From the IMG/VR virus record IMGVR_UViG_3300025000_000260, positions 1 to 36,813 of that record: a DNA stretch of 36,813 bases; one strand, written 5' to 3'. The notes below the pieces were generated by a model. That model had not been told where the DNA came from, ran no database searches, and was given only the letters and a program-made list of their open reading frames with translations. This DNA comes from a virus. Position 1 is the first letter of the stretch. The number at the start of each line of letters is the position of its first letter. The position numbers were made by a program, and so were the translations under genes. This document shows, piece after piece, positions 1 to 7,293 of the stretch.

Positions 1-216
1 GTCCAGGACCTGGGGTGGTCCTGCGCCATCGGGAAGGACAAGCGAATAATCCGGCACTTCGGCGAGGTGGCCGTGGTTGAGGAACACCGGTACTGCGTGG
101 AATGCGGCACGGAACTGAAGCCGCGGCAAACAAAAATGTGCTCGAGGTCCTGCCGGAGCATCTACGGGTGTAAGCAAAGGGAACTCAAGAGAGCCAGGGG
201 CAGAATGGAGGCCTGA
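1..216 (+). CDS. Zinc-ribbon protein, 5'-truncated
   Basis: The frame is open from the first base, so the start lies outside the window; 71 residues are visible. Two cysteine pairs, CVEC and CSRSC, about 14 residues apart form a zinc-ribbon-like knuckle, followed by a basic tail rich in Arg and Lys. That arrangement is common in small phage proteins that bind nucleic acid, but no function can be named. The stop codon at 214-216 touches the TTG start of the next gene, so the two are co-transcribed. By position it is the end of an early operon whose upstream part is not visible. Confidence 0.6.
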   Translation, partial: VQDLGWSCAIGKDKRIIRHFGEVAVVEEHRYCVECGTELKPRQTKMCSRSCRSIYGCKQRELKRARGRMEA

Positions 217-702
217 TTGAACTACAACGCAGCAAAAGCCATGCTCCCCTTGCTCGAGGACCTCTGGGAGTACTTCGGACTCGGGAGACACGGCGGCTCC
301 CACTACAAGCACAAGCGCCCGTTTTGCCCAGGAAATGGACCACTCTCTATCACTGCCCCGCGCCAACTCCACTATACCGGGCGTCAGGATGGCGTTTATA
401 TCCAGATGTCAGGAGGCGTCCCCGAACTCAAACACGAGATAGTCGCCATGTTGGATGGTGTCCCATACCAAGTGATGCGCGAGGCCGTTGAGTCTGTTCG
501 GTATCACGACGAGGACGCCTGCCGAAGCCTGGAACTGACGTCTGATCGGTCAGCCTTCACAAGCAAGACTCAGATCTCCCGCCAACAAATCCTTTCCCGA
601 AAGGCCCTGGATGAGCGCTTGGTCAAGGCCTGCCGGATCATCCTGGAGCATCTCGACTGGTGGCTTGCAAAACAGGTCGAGGAACGCGCTCATATGAATT
701 GA
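217..702 (+). CDS. Unrecognised 161-aa phage protein; possible late-gene regulator by position
   Basis: The start is TTG at 217, with GGAGG a few bases upstream and the previous stop immediately before it; an in-frame ATG at 241 is the alternative. I do not recognise the family. The N-terminal third contains aromatic and His/Gly-rich stretches, the middle is acidic and mixed, and the last 50 residues look helical, with two adjacent Trp near the end. There is no membrane segment. It is the last gene before a control region with tandem repeats and a strong -10, the place where many phages encode their late transcription activator (ArpU/RinA-like). That role is inferred from position and size only. 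Confidence 0.65.
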   Translation: MNYNAAKAMLPLLEDLWEYFGLGRHGGSHYKHKRPFCPGNGPLSITAPRQLHYTGRQDGVYIQMSGGVPELKHEIVAMLDGVPYQVMREAVESVRYHDEDACRSLELTSDRSAFTSKTQISRQQILSRKALDERLVKACRIILEHLDWWLAKQVEERAHMN

Positions 703-719
703 TATAATATATTGTAACC

Positions 720-767
720 GACTTAACAAAAGACTTATCAAATCACTTACCACACGACTAATCAAGC
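720..767 (+). repeat. Four 12-bp tandem imperfect repeats
   Basis: Units begin at exactly 720, 732, 744 and 756. Their first ten bases are GACTTAACAA, GACTTATCAA, CACTTACCAC and GACTAATCAA. They are AT-rich in a GC-rich genome and end 6 bases before an extended -10 element, so the last unit covers the -35 position. This is the layout expected for an activator or iteron-type binding array. No protein binding can be shown from sequence alone. Confidence 0.7.
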
Positions 768-770
768 AAG

Positions 771-779
771 TGCTATAAG
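771..779 (+). promoter_or_regulatory. Probable late promoter, extended -10 (TGCTATAAG)
   Basis: TATAAG is preceded by the TGn extension typical of promoters that depend little on a -35. No good -35 hexamer stands 17 bases upstream; instead the tandem repeats lie there, suggesting activator dependence. A second AT-rich element, TATAAT at 706-711, could be another -10. Two 9-base near-repeats starting AAGTG overlap the -10 at 768-785. From 780 to 885 there is a leader of about 100 bases with no gene seen. Confidence 0.5.
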
Positions 780-885
780 TGACATAAGCGGACCCGCAAC
801 CAACCGCTTGCACGATGTTCTCCCCCTTCCTCCAAAGCCCTTTGCCAATCGACCAGGCAGGGGGTTATTTCTTTGGGAGCAGCCG

Positions 886-1026
886 ATGACCTGTGGTGAG
901 TGCAAAATGGAGTGCTGGACGGTATCGGATGCCGCGCCCCTGGAGGCTGACGGTCGTCTCGGATATTGCGAGCTGACCAGCAGGAACCACCGGGCTGGGG
1001 ATGAATGCGACCTGGACCGCGAATAG
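886..1026 (+). CDS. Small cysteine-rich phage protein (46 aa)
   Basis: The ATG at 886 is preceded by GGGAG at good distance; an in-frame ATG at 808 has no such site. The protein opens with MTCGECKMEC and carries two further Cys (YCELT and ECDL), giving five Cys in 46 residues. This CxxCxxxC...C...C pattern resembles small cysteine-rich proteins common in phages, which probably bind zinc; their role is unknown. It is the first gene after the putative late promoter and lies 28 bases before the next gene. Confidence 0.6.
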   Translation: MTCGECKMECWTVSDAAPLEADGRLGYCELTSRNHRAGDECDLDRE

Positions 1027-1054
1027 GACAGCAGAAAAATTGAAAGGAGATCAT

Positions 1055-1303
1055 ATGTCCCCCAATGCAACCGTCGGACGAAACGTCTATTTCCAGGAAT
1101 CTGCCGACACTGAGCAACTCGCCGCGATCGTGACGGCCGTAAATACCGGAGAAACCATCAACCTTTGCGTGTTCCAGCGAGACGGAACTCCCGTTCCGGT
1201 GCAGAGCGTTCCCCACGCCGAAGACGACATCCCGAAGCCTGGCCACTGGAACTGGATGCCCTTCCAGGTGAAACAGCAGGCCAAGGAAGAGTCCGCCAAA
1301 TGA
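1055..1303 (+). CDS. Conserved small phage protein (82 aa)
   Basis: The ATG at 1055 follows AAAGGAGA. The sequence has the pattern of a widespread phage protein of unknown function: an early GRNVYF strand, an AAIVTAV...INLCVF core, a short HAEDD segment and a terminal PGHWNW motif. Related proteins are usually 70-110 aa, so this one looks full length. Small beta-rich proteins of this sort tend to sit near terminase genes, as here. The stop overlaps the next start by four bases (ATGA), so translation is probably coupled. Confidence 0.75.
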   Translation: MSPNATVGRNVYFQESADTEQLAAIVTAVNTGETINLCVFQRDGTPVPVQSVPHAEDDIPKPGHWNWMPFQVKQQAKEESAK

Positions 1304-1572
1304 GCATCGGGAGCATCGAGAACGCGAAACAGCGTAAGGCCGAAAAATCTCTACAAGACCTGATTCAGCAGCATGTCATCGGAGGAACTATCACCGACGT
1401 CGGGGTGGACTTGGACAAGGACGGAAACCAACATCTTTTCATCATAGTCAACGAAACCCACGCCCTGCTGGTCAAGGGGCGGACCAACCAGGATGGCAAG
1501 GAGCAGATCGCGAGCTGCGTCGTCGAGGCTTCTGCCCTCTGCACTTGCGGCAGGGCACACGAAAAGAAGTAA
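1300..1572 (+). CDS. Unrecognised 90-aa phage protein
   Basis: It starts at the ATG overlapping the upstream stop. Residues 1-30 look helical and charged. The rest alternates as beta strands (GGTITDVGVDLD, HLFIIVNE, HALLVKG), and the protein ends in a Cys pair (LCTCGRA) and a basic tail. No family is recognised. It is the last + strand gene before a block of hairpins and probably ends the first late transcript. Confidence 0.6.
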   Translation: MSIGSIENAKQRKAEKSLQDLIQQHVIGGTITDVGVDLDKDGNQHLFIIVNETHALLVKGRTNQDGKEQIASCVVEASALCTCGRAHEKK

Positions 1573-1578
1573 CGACCT

Positions 1579-1623
1579 TGGATCGCCCGTAAGCCGCCCC
1601 GCACCAGGCGCAATGGCGATCCA
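1579..1623. repeat. Inverted repeat, 9-bp arms
   Basis: Arms TGGATCGCC (1579-1587) and GGCGATCCA (1615-1623) are perfect, with a 27-base loop. No T-run follows, so it is a poor terminator. It is the first of several dyads packed between the small late genes and the small terminase, a position where cos or pac sites and terminase-binding sites are often found. Confidence 0.5.
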
Positions 1624-1629
1624 TTCCAG

Positions 1630-1680
1630 GGGGAGCCGGCCTATCCCGTGATTGCAGGTGCAGCCGGCTCCCCTCTTGTT
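1630..1680 (+). terminator. Hairpin, probable terminator 1
   Basis: Perfect 11-bp arms GGGGAGCCGGC (1630-1640) and GCCGGCTCCCC (1663-1673) enclose a 22-base loop and are followed by TCTTGTT. The loop is long and the T-run broken, so it may be a weak terminator or a structured packaging element. Confidence 0.45.
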
Positions 1681-1729
1681 CCAGTCTGCCGGCGCAAATC
1701 AAATGCCGGTATGGGGCAACGTGGCCCCC

Positions 1730-1766
1730 AGGCCCCGGGATCATCTCCCGGGGCCTCTTCTTTCCT
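1730..1766 (+). terminator. Rho-independent terminator 2
   Basis: The perfect 11-bp stem AGGCCCCGGGA / TCCCGGGGCCT has a five-base loop (1741-1745) and is followed by CTTCTTTCCT. The same AGGCCCCGG core is reused in the terminator after the tape measure gene at 18720. It should end the transcript of the three small genes upstream. The stop codon of a possible - strand gene lies in its loop. Confidence 0.75.
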
Positions 1767-1905
1767 GCTTGCGGAACCTCCTTTCCAGGAAGTGGAAGAG
1801 CCAAAGAAGGGCAAAGGCCATGTGGATGGCGAGTCCAACGGGCTCAGGCAGCCAGAAGTGGCATACGACGATCAGGGCCGCATGGAAGACCAGGTTTTGG
1901 GACAT
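1741..1905 (-). CDS. Possible small membrane protein (54 aa)
   Basis: On the - strand, an ATG at 1905 is preceded by GCGGAG at about six bases, a good ribosome binding site. The product has two hydrophobic stretches (about residues 5-20 and 24-41) separated by a short LPEPVG turn, then a strongly basic tail (ERRFRKQERR). This is the profile of a small two-pass membrane protein with a cytoplasmic C-terminus. It is the only gene candidate in the 460-base gap 1573-2032. Its orientation is opposite to its neighbours, as for the other - strand islands. No clear promoter is visible. It could be a chance reading frame, though hydrophobic pattern, start and binding site together argue for a gene. Confidence 0.45.
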   Translation of the reverse strand: MSQNLVFHAALIVVCHFWLPEPVGLAIHMAFALLWLFHFLERRFRKQERRGPGR

Positions 1906-2032
1906 TTTTTCTCCGCTTCTCAAGCGAAGGGTTGGTGCGCACGTCCTTCAGGGTGGGTTTCCCTCGGGAACAAGACCATCGTAGGTTAGGCTCCTGGGCG
2001 TTTTCTGGGCGACTTCTCGGAGGTGGTGGACG

Positions 2033-2683
2033 ATGGCGAAGAATAAAGACCCCATGCCGCCAGCCAAAACCCCGGAACCTCATGCCGAAACGATCTGCGG
2101 CTCCAAGACGCACAAAGGAGGCATCTGCAAACAGAGGGCTGGCCACCGAACCGATCACCCAGGTACCGGACGCTGTTGGCTTCACGGCGGCAAGACCCCA
2201 ATCAAGCACGGACGCTACTCCGCGGTCACTCGCACCCGCCTCGCCGAGCTGATCGAGACTTTCGAGAAGGACCCTGACCCCCTCAACCTCCTGCCGGACG
2301 TCCTCCTGCTGCGTGCCCTCATCACGGACTACGTCAACCGCTACGACGCCTTCACCGAGGCCCTCCTGGCTTGGTACGAGAGCTGGAAGGCGAACGGGGT
2401 AAACGAGGGAAGGCCCCGGCAGGTGCTCGACATCCTGACCGTGGGCAAGTTCATCGGCGACATCGGGGGCCTGGTCGAGAAGATCGGGAAACAGCGCCAG
2501 GAGGGAATGGTTTCTCTCGCTACCCTGGATCGAGTAATTGAGCAACTGGGGGTCGAGATGGTCAACGCGGCTCAGGAGGTGATCGCCGATGCAGATCAAC
2601 GTGCCGCGCTTCTCAAGGCCGTCGAAGGGAGATGGGGGACCGTCCGGATTGACGGAAAATCCGGCACTCAGGGGACTTCGTAG
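2033..2683 (+). CDS. terS: Terminase small subunit
   Basis: The ATG at 2033 follows CGGAGGTGG. The N-terminal 60 residues hold a Cys/His cluster (C22, C32, C48, H51) ending in the CWLHGGKTP motif found in a known group of phage small terminases. The remainder is helical, as expected for the oligomerisation part of the DNA-recognition subunit. It recognises phage DNA and hands it to the large subunit. It lies directly upstream of the large terminase gene and overlaps it by 95 bases. At 216 aa it is of ordinary length. The hairpin block just upstream is a candidate for its binding site. Confidence 0.88.
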   Translation: MAKNKDPMPPAKTPEPHAETICGSKTHKGGICKQRAGHRTDHPGTGRCWLHGGKTPIKHGRYSAVTRTRLAELIETFEKDPDPLNLLPDVLLLRALITDYVNRYDAFTEALLAWYESWKANGVNEGRPRQVLDILTVGKFIGDIGGLVEKIGKQRQEGMVSLATLDRVIEQLGVEMVNAAQEVIADADQRAALLKAVEGRWGTVRIDGKSGTQGTS

Positions 2684-4178
2684 GGCTCGTGAGAAACGGG
2701 AGCTAGAGGCCACGGAAAAGGCCAGGGTCGAAGAACTGAAGACCAAGGCGAAGGAATCCGGCCTCACGCCCCAGGATGGACCGCAAACTGACTTCTGGGT
2801 AACGAAAGCCGATATCGCGATCTACGGCGGATCAGCGGGCGGCGGAAAGAGCTGGTCGCTTCTTGCAGAGGGCACGAAGCACCGGGATGTTCCCGGCTTC
2901 GGTGCCGTCGTCTTCCGACGCACCTTCTCCCAGGTCACCCAGCAGGGCGGCCTCTGGGACAAGTCAGAGGAGATCTTCCCCACACTCGGAGGGCGATCCA
3001 ATCAGACGGCCCACAAGTGGACCTTCGGCGGGAACGGCGAAATCCAGTTCGCCCACCTGCAGTACGAGAGCGACAAACACAACTACCAGGGCGCCGAAAT
3101 CTGCCTCCTCGAGTTCGACGAACTGACCCATTTCACCGAGAGCCAGTTCTTTTATATGCTCTCGAGGAACCGCTCTACCTGCGGGGTGAGACCCTACACG
3201 AGGGCATCCTGCAACCCAGACGCCGACTCCTGGGTCGCGCGCTTCCTTGCATGGTGGATCGATCAGGATACGGGCTTTCCGATCTCCGATCGTGCCGGCG
3301 TGTTGCGCTGGCTGATTCGGGATGGCGACGATCTGATCTGGGGTGACAGCGAAGCGGAGTTGAGGGAGAAATACCCGCACCTCTGGGAGCGAGACCCAAA
3401 ACTCGAGGCGAAATCGGTTACCTTTATCCCTGCGTGTCTGGACGACAACAAAATTCTCCAGGAAAAGGATCCGGGGTACCGATCAAACCTGATGCTCCTG
3501 GACCGGGTAGAAAGGGAGCGCCTCCTCGGTGGCAACTGGAAGATCAGGGTGGCAGCCGGGGAGTTCTTCAAGCGTCGCTACTTCCGGATCATCGAGACCA
3601 CCCCGACCGACATCATCGCCTGGATCCGTTACTGGGACCGGGCGGCCACCGAGGCCAAACCCAAGAAGGATCCCGACTGGACGGTCGGCGTCTTGATGGG
3701 CGTGACCAAGGAGAATCACTTCGTCGTGGCCCACGTCGAACGCTTCCAGGGTTCTCCCTTGGATGTCGAGACGGCGATCCAGCGCATCACCGAGCAGGAT
3801 GCGGCGACCTTCGGAGATCGGTACACAATCGGCATCGAGCAAGACCCCGGGCAGGCCGGAAAGTTCGAGATCGCCTCCTACATCAGGTTGCTCGCGGGGT
3901 ACGACGTCCGGGCCTTCCCAGCCCGGCAAGACAAGGTCACCCGGGCCAAGCCTTTGAGTGCCCAGGCGGAAGGGGGCAATGTGGACCTAGTAAAAGGCCC
4001 CTGGAATGACGCCTACCTGAACGAGCTCGAGGGATTTCCAAAGGCGGCCCACGATGACCAGGTGGACGGATCGAGCGGCGCCCTCAACGCCCTTTGCGAC
4101 ACCAAGAAGACGGAATTGCCCTCCGACCTGTCCGGGATGGACTTCGGCGGGATGACCAGTGGATGGAGTATGCAATGA
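2589..4178 (+). CDS. terL: Terminase large subunit
   Basis: This is the packaging motor: an N-terminal ATPase that pumps DNA into the prohead and a C-terminal RNase H-fold nuclease that cuts it. Walker A is GGSAGGGKS at residues 80-88 and Walker B is ICLLEFDEL at 171-179 with catalytic E178. A coupling motif near SCNP at 207-210 follows. Nuclease acidic residues are D350 in RYWDRA, E417/D419 in GIEQDP, and D489/D490/D493 in AHDDQVDGSSGA. At 529 aa it is complete. The start at 2589 lies inside the small subunit gene but is preceded by the near-perfect GGAGGTGATC, so the long overlap is accepted. Confidence 0.96.
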   Translation: MQINVPRFSRPSKGDGGPSGLTENPALRGLRRAREKRELEATEKARVEELKTKAKESGLTPQDGPQTDFWVTKADIAIYGGSAGGGKSWSLLAEGTKHRDVPGFGAVVFRRTFSQVTQQGGLWDKSEEIFPTLGGRSNQTAHKWTFGGNGEIQFAHLQYESDKHNYQGAEICLLEFDELTHFTESQFFYMLSRNRSTCGVRPYTRASCNPDADSWVARFLAWWIDQDTGFPISDRAGVLRWLIRDGDDLIWGDSEAELREKYPHLWERDPKLEAKSVTFIPACLDDNKILQEKDPGYRSNLMLLDRVERERLLGGNWKIRVAAGEFFKRRYFRIIETTPTDIIAWIRYWDRAATEAKPKKDPDWTVGVLMGVTKENHFVVAHVERFQGSPLDVETAIQRITEQDAATFGDRYTIGIEQDPGQAGKFEIASYIRLLAGYDVRAFPARQDKVTRAKPLSAQAEGGNVDLVKGPWNDAYLNELEGFPKAAHDDQVDGSSGALNALCDTKKTELPSDLSGMDFGGMTSGWSMQ

Positions 4179-5590
4179 CCGACATCAACAAACAGATCAT
4201 CGACGCCGCTGTCATGGGAGAGCTCGGCCAGACCGGCCTCGTTCGTTTTTCGGGCTTCGTCTTCGAGGAATTTCTCCGCGAGCTGCAGGGTCCCAGGGGG
4301 ATGGCCGTCTACCGTGAGATGCGGGACAACGACGCCACTATCGGGGCGTTGAACTTCGCCATCGACCAGTTGATCCGCAAGGTCTCCTGGCGGGTGGATG
4401 CGGCGAGCGACGATCCCCAGGATCAGCAGAACGCCGACTTCGTTCAGGGATGCATGGAGGACATGACCACCACCTGGACGGACCTCATCTCCGAGATCAT
4501 GACAATGAAAGATTTCGGCTTCTCCTGGCACGAGGTCGTCTACAAAATGCGTCTGGGCCAGCAGCCGGGAATGGCTGGCCCAGGCCAGGACGCCAAGGAA
4601 TTGCCGACCAGCAAGTACAACGACGGGGCGATCGGATGGAGAAGGATCCCGATTCGCGCCCAGGAGACCCTCTGGCAATGGGAATTCGATGAACACGGCT
4701 CCATCCAAGCAATGATCCAGCGTTCGCCCCCTAACTATGACACGGTGCGTCTCCCCATCGAGAAAGCCCTCCTCTTCAGGCACAGGTCCTACAAGAACAA
4801 CCCGGAAGGACGATCGGCCTACCGGAACGCCTACCGCAGCTGGTACTTCAAGAAAAAGATCGAGGTCATCGAGGCGATCGGCATCGAGCGGGAATTGAAC
4901 GGGCTCCCGGTGGCAGAGGTACCCGCCGAACTCCTGGCGGCGAATGCTACCGCCGAACAGAAGCAGATCTTGGCGATCATCAAGAAGCTCGTGACGAGCA
5001 TCCGGATGGATGAGCAAGGCGGAGTTGTTTGGCCGAACGCCTACGATAAAGAGGGCCACAAGCTCTTCGATCTCAAACTCCTCTCCACCGGCGGCCGGCG
5101 CGCCATCGACACCGACAAGATCATCCAGCGGTATGACAAGGCGATCGCCCAGACCATCCTCGCCGATTTCATTCTCATCGGCCACTCGGGAGTCGGGTCC
5201 TACGCCCTCGCCGAGTCCAAGATCGATCTATTCGGACAGGCCATCGAGGGGTGGCTGGATTCCATCGCTGAAACCTTCAATCGGTACGCTATCCCGCGGC
5301 TCTTCAAGCTCAATGGGTGGCGCACGGACAACCTTCCCGCCCTGGCTCATGGCAAGGTCTCCGAAATTGACCTCAAGGACCTGGCCGAGTTCATTACGGC
5401 CGTTGGTGCCGTGAAAGCCATTACCTTTGGGCCGAGGGATGAAGGTTTCCTGCGGCAGGTCAGCGGGCTCCCTGCGTCCGAGGACGGCGAGGCCAACATG
5501 GAGGTTGGAAAGGCTGCGGGTCCCCTCAGGGAGATGGCCGAGGCTGCGAGAATGCTACTCGAGAAGTTGAAGGAGCTGCCGGATGAATAG
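4175..5590 (+). CDS. Portal protein (Mu gp29/DUF935-like)
   Basis: The ATG at 4175 overlaps the terminase stop (ATGA), with GGAG just upstream. The 471-aa protein has the features of Mu gp29-type portals: an early region on a short, distant repertoire of probe states (RDNDATIGALNFAIDQLI), a central GRSAYRNAYRSWYFKKK segment, and a long helical part with a conserved GHSGVGSYALAE stretch. Twelve copies would form the ring through which DNA enters the head, docking the terminase and later the connector. Its place between the large terminase and the MuF gene fits. Assignment to DUF935 rather than another portal family is from pattern memory. Confidence 0.87.
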   Translation: MTDINKQIIDAAVMGELGQTGLVRFSGFVFEEFLRELQGPRGMAVYREMRDNDATIGALNFAIDQLIRKVSWRVDAASDDPQDQQNADFVQGCMEDMTTTWTDLISEIMTMKDFGFSWHEVVYKMRLGQQPGMAGPGQDAKELPTSKYNDGAIGWRRIPIRAQETLWQWEFDEHGSIQAMIQRSPPNYDTVRLPIEKALLFRHRSYKNNPEGRSAYRNAYRSWYFKKKIEVIEAIGIERELNGLPVAEVPAELLAANATAEQKQILAIIKKLVTSIRMDEQGGVVWPNAYDKEGHKLFDLKLLSTGGRRAIDTDKIIQRYDKAIAQTILADFILIGHSGVGSYALAESKIDLFGQAIEGWLDSIAETFNRYAIPRLFKLNGWRTDNLPALAHGKVSEIDLKDLAEFITAVGAVKAITFGPRDEGFLRQVSGLPASEDGEANMEVGKAAGPLREMAEAARMLLEKLKELPDE

Positions 5591-6563
5591 GGTCTTCCTT
5601 GCCCATACCCTCGACGGCTTCCTCTCCCGCATTACCCCCATCTTGAAGGCCATCAACCCAGAAGACCTCCCCACCCACGAGGTGGCCGACAAAGCCGTCC
5701 CTCGGTGGATCAAAGATTTCCTCGATGTGGTCAAGGAAACCCAGGGCAAGATCGTCCTGGCTCGCATCGAAGCGGCCTTCGCAACCGGCAACCTGGAAAC
5801 GGTCATGAAGACCATCCCCTGGGAGACGATGGAGACCGGATTGAGCGAGCGCTGGCGGGTCGCGATCGAGAAGCTCGTCGCTCAGGGTGCCACCGCCAGC
5901 AGCGGATCGCTTCCTCCGCCTCCCGTGACAGGGTTGTCCGTCCGCTTCGACGTCACCAATCCCCGGGCGGTTGAATGGGTGGACCGGCACGCCGCCGACC
6001 TGGTCACCAGAGTTTCAGCAGAATCCAGAACAGCGATCAAGGAGACGATTCAACGCGCATTCACCGATGGAAAACACCCCTACGAGAGCGCGCGAATCAT
6101 CAAAGAGCGCATCGGACTACTCCCCAAGCACGCTCGCGCTGTTGAGAAGTTCGAGGCAAGGGAAAGGCATAACCTGCTTGAAAAGAACCCGAAGATGTCC
6201 TTTGAGGAAGCGTCGGCAAAGGCAAGGGGAAAGGCCGCGAAGTACGCCGCGAAGCTGCTGAAATACCGGGCCGAGAACATTGCTCGCACGGAAACCTTGA
6301 CCGCATCAAACCGGGGGCAGCTTGAGCTCTGGCAGCAAGCCGTTGAACAGGGCTTCCTTCCGAAGCACGTTCGCCGCAAATGGCTGCTGACAGACGACGA
6401 TCGCCTGTGCTCGACTTGCGCGGAAATGGCGGGCGCGACCGCCGGCCTTGACGAGGTCTTCACCGGTCCAGTGAGCGAAGAAGGCAAGGTTTTGGCGGGT
6501 GACTGCGAGACACCACCTCTCCACCCCAGCTGCAGGTGCTCGATGCGCCTTGTCATCGAATAA
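5583..6563 (+). CDS. Head morphogenesis protein (Mu F / SPP1 gp7-like)
   Basis: The ATG at 5583 overlaps the portal stop by 8 bases and has AAGGAG upstream. The C-terminal half carries the MuF signature: YRAENIARTET, then NRGQLELWQQA, RRKWLLTDDDRLCSTC, and a final LHPSCRCSMRL. The paired Cys (CSTC and CRC) are the conserved metal- or fold-binding positions. Family members are minor head proteins bound to the portal and needed for head assembly. The N-terminal 120 residues are helical and not conserved in an obvious way. At 326 aa it is of usual length. Confidence 0.9.
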   Translation: MNRVFLAHTLDGFLSRITPILKAINPEDLPTHEVADKAVPRWIKDFLDVVKETQGKIVLARIEAAFATGNLETVMKTIPWETMETGLSERWRVAIEKLVAQGATASSGSLPPPPVTGLSVRFDVTNPRAVEWVDRHAADLVTRVSAESRTAIKETIQRAFTDGKHPYESARIIKERIGLLPKHARAVEKFEARERHNLLEKNPKMSFEEASAKARGKAAKYAAKLLKYRAENIARTETLTASNRGQLELWQQAVEQGFLPKHVRRKWLLTDDDRLCSTCAEMAGATAGLDEVFTGPVSEEGKVLAGDCETPPLHPSCRCSMRLVIE

Positions 6564-6569
6564 CCCTCT

Positions 6570-6592
6570 CCCGGCTTCGGTCGGGGTTTTTC
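6570..6592 (+). terminator. Compact UUCG hairpin with T-run, joined to a ribosome binding site
   Basis: CCCGGC-TTCG-GTCGGG forms a 6-bp stem with one G-T pair closed by a C(UUCG)G tetraloop, then GTTTTTC. The ribosome binding site GGAGGG of the next gene begins 4 bases after the T-run. The same order (hairpin, T-run, TTTGGAGG, start) recurs at 19398 and 23318. Confidence 0.7.
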
Positions 6593-6606
6593 ATTTGGAG
6601 GGACCA

Positions 6607-7293
6607 GTGCCCCACGAACGAACCCCAATCCTTCCCCGTCCACTACAGAAACCCCTCCCTAAGAGCGCCCTGAACCTCTTCCGCAAGGCCTACGGATCCG
6701 CGATGGCCGAACACCTGGACAGCGAAAAGGCGATAGCCACAGCCCTGGCTGTGGTGAAATCCCGCTACCAGCAAGACGCCTCGGGAAAATGGATCAAAAA
6801 GGATGCCCCCGGCGTCTCTTCCGTCCACGTCGATGGCGTCCAGTGGCAGAAGCCCAAGAAGAATCCCAATCTCGCCAAGGGGATCGTAATCAAATCGGAC
6901 GAGGCCCAGCGCTACACCCTCGGCGTGGTCTACGAGCCGGACGTCGAGGACACCCAAGGCGACCTCGCCACCGCCGAAGAAATCGAGCGTTGGTGCCGGG
7001 ACTTCAACCGGAAGCGCCTTGGTACCGGCCGGGATATCGCCAAGCGCCGGATCCGGAAAGGCGCCCTCGGAATCCAGCATCAAGACTGGTCCGACGAGCA
7101 CGGAGAGATCATCGAATCCTATATCGCCCCGTGCGACATGAGGATCGACAGCGAAAACGGAAACATCGCCAAGATCACCAAGGGGACCTGGCTGATGGGT
7201 TGCATCTGGAGCCCGGAAAATTGGACCAAGATCCTGAACGGCGAAATCACGGGGCTTTCGATGGGTGGTTCAGCCAGAAGGGAGGATGCTTGA
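6607..7293 (+). CDS. ChaB/XkdF-type putative prohead protease
   Basis: I chose GTG at 6607 because GGAGGG lies five bases upstream and no in-frame ATG precedes the conserved part. Residues about 18-55 (ALNLFRKAYGSAMAEHL...) match the ChaB fold, which is often fused to phage proteins at this locus. Residues about 90-225 match XkdF, a putative phage serine protease family: the GVVYEPDVEDTQGDLAT core, a GIQHQDWS segment and a terminal TGLSMGGSARR. Such proteins are thought to mature the prohead by cutting scaffold and capsid; catalysis is inferred. It precedes the scaffold gene and overlaps its start by one base. Confidence 0.85.
   Translation: MPHERTPILPRPLQKPLPKSALNLFRKAYGSAMAEHLDSEKAIATALAVVKSRYQQDASGKWIKKDAPGVSSVHVDGVQWQKPKKNPNLAKGIVIKSDEAQRYTLGVVYEPDVEDTQGDLATAEEIERWCRDFNRKRLGTGRDIAKRRIRKGALGIQHQDWSDEHGEIIESYIAPCDMRIDSENGNIAKITKGTWLMGCIWSPENWTKILNGEITGLSMGGSARREDA

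Noticed and set aside
2197-2767. Long - strand frames opposite the terminase genes, up to 307 aa
   Set aside because: They are composition shadows of strongly coding + strand genes; no ribosome binding sites or familiar motifs, and the terminase motifs are clear on the + strand.
4013-5185. A 390-aa - strand frame opposite the portal
   Set aside because: No start signal; the portal gene on the + strand is well supported and tightly packed with its neighbours.
6789-7292. Upstream extension of the scaffold frame into the protease gene
   Set aside because: The 168 extra codons are Arg/Pro-rich shadow sequence of the protease gene. The ATG at 7293 has a strong binding site.
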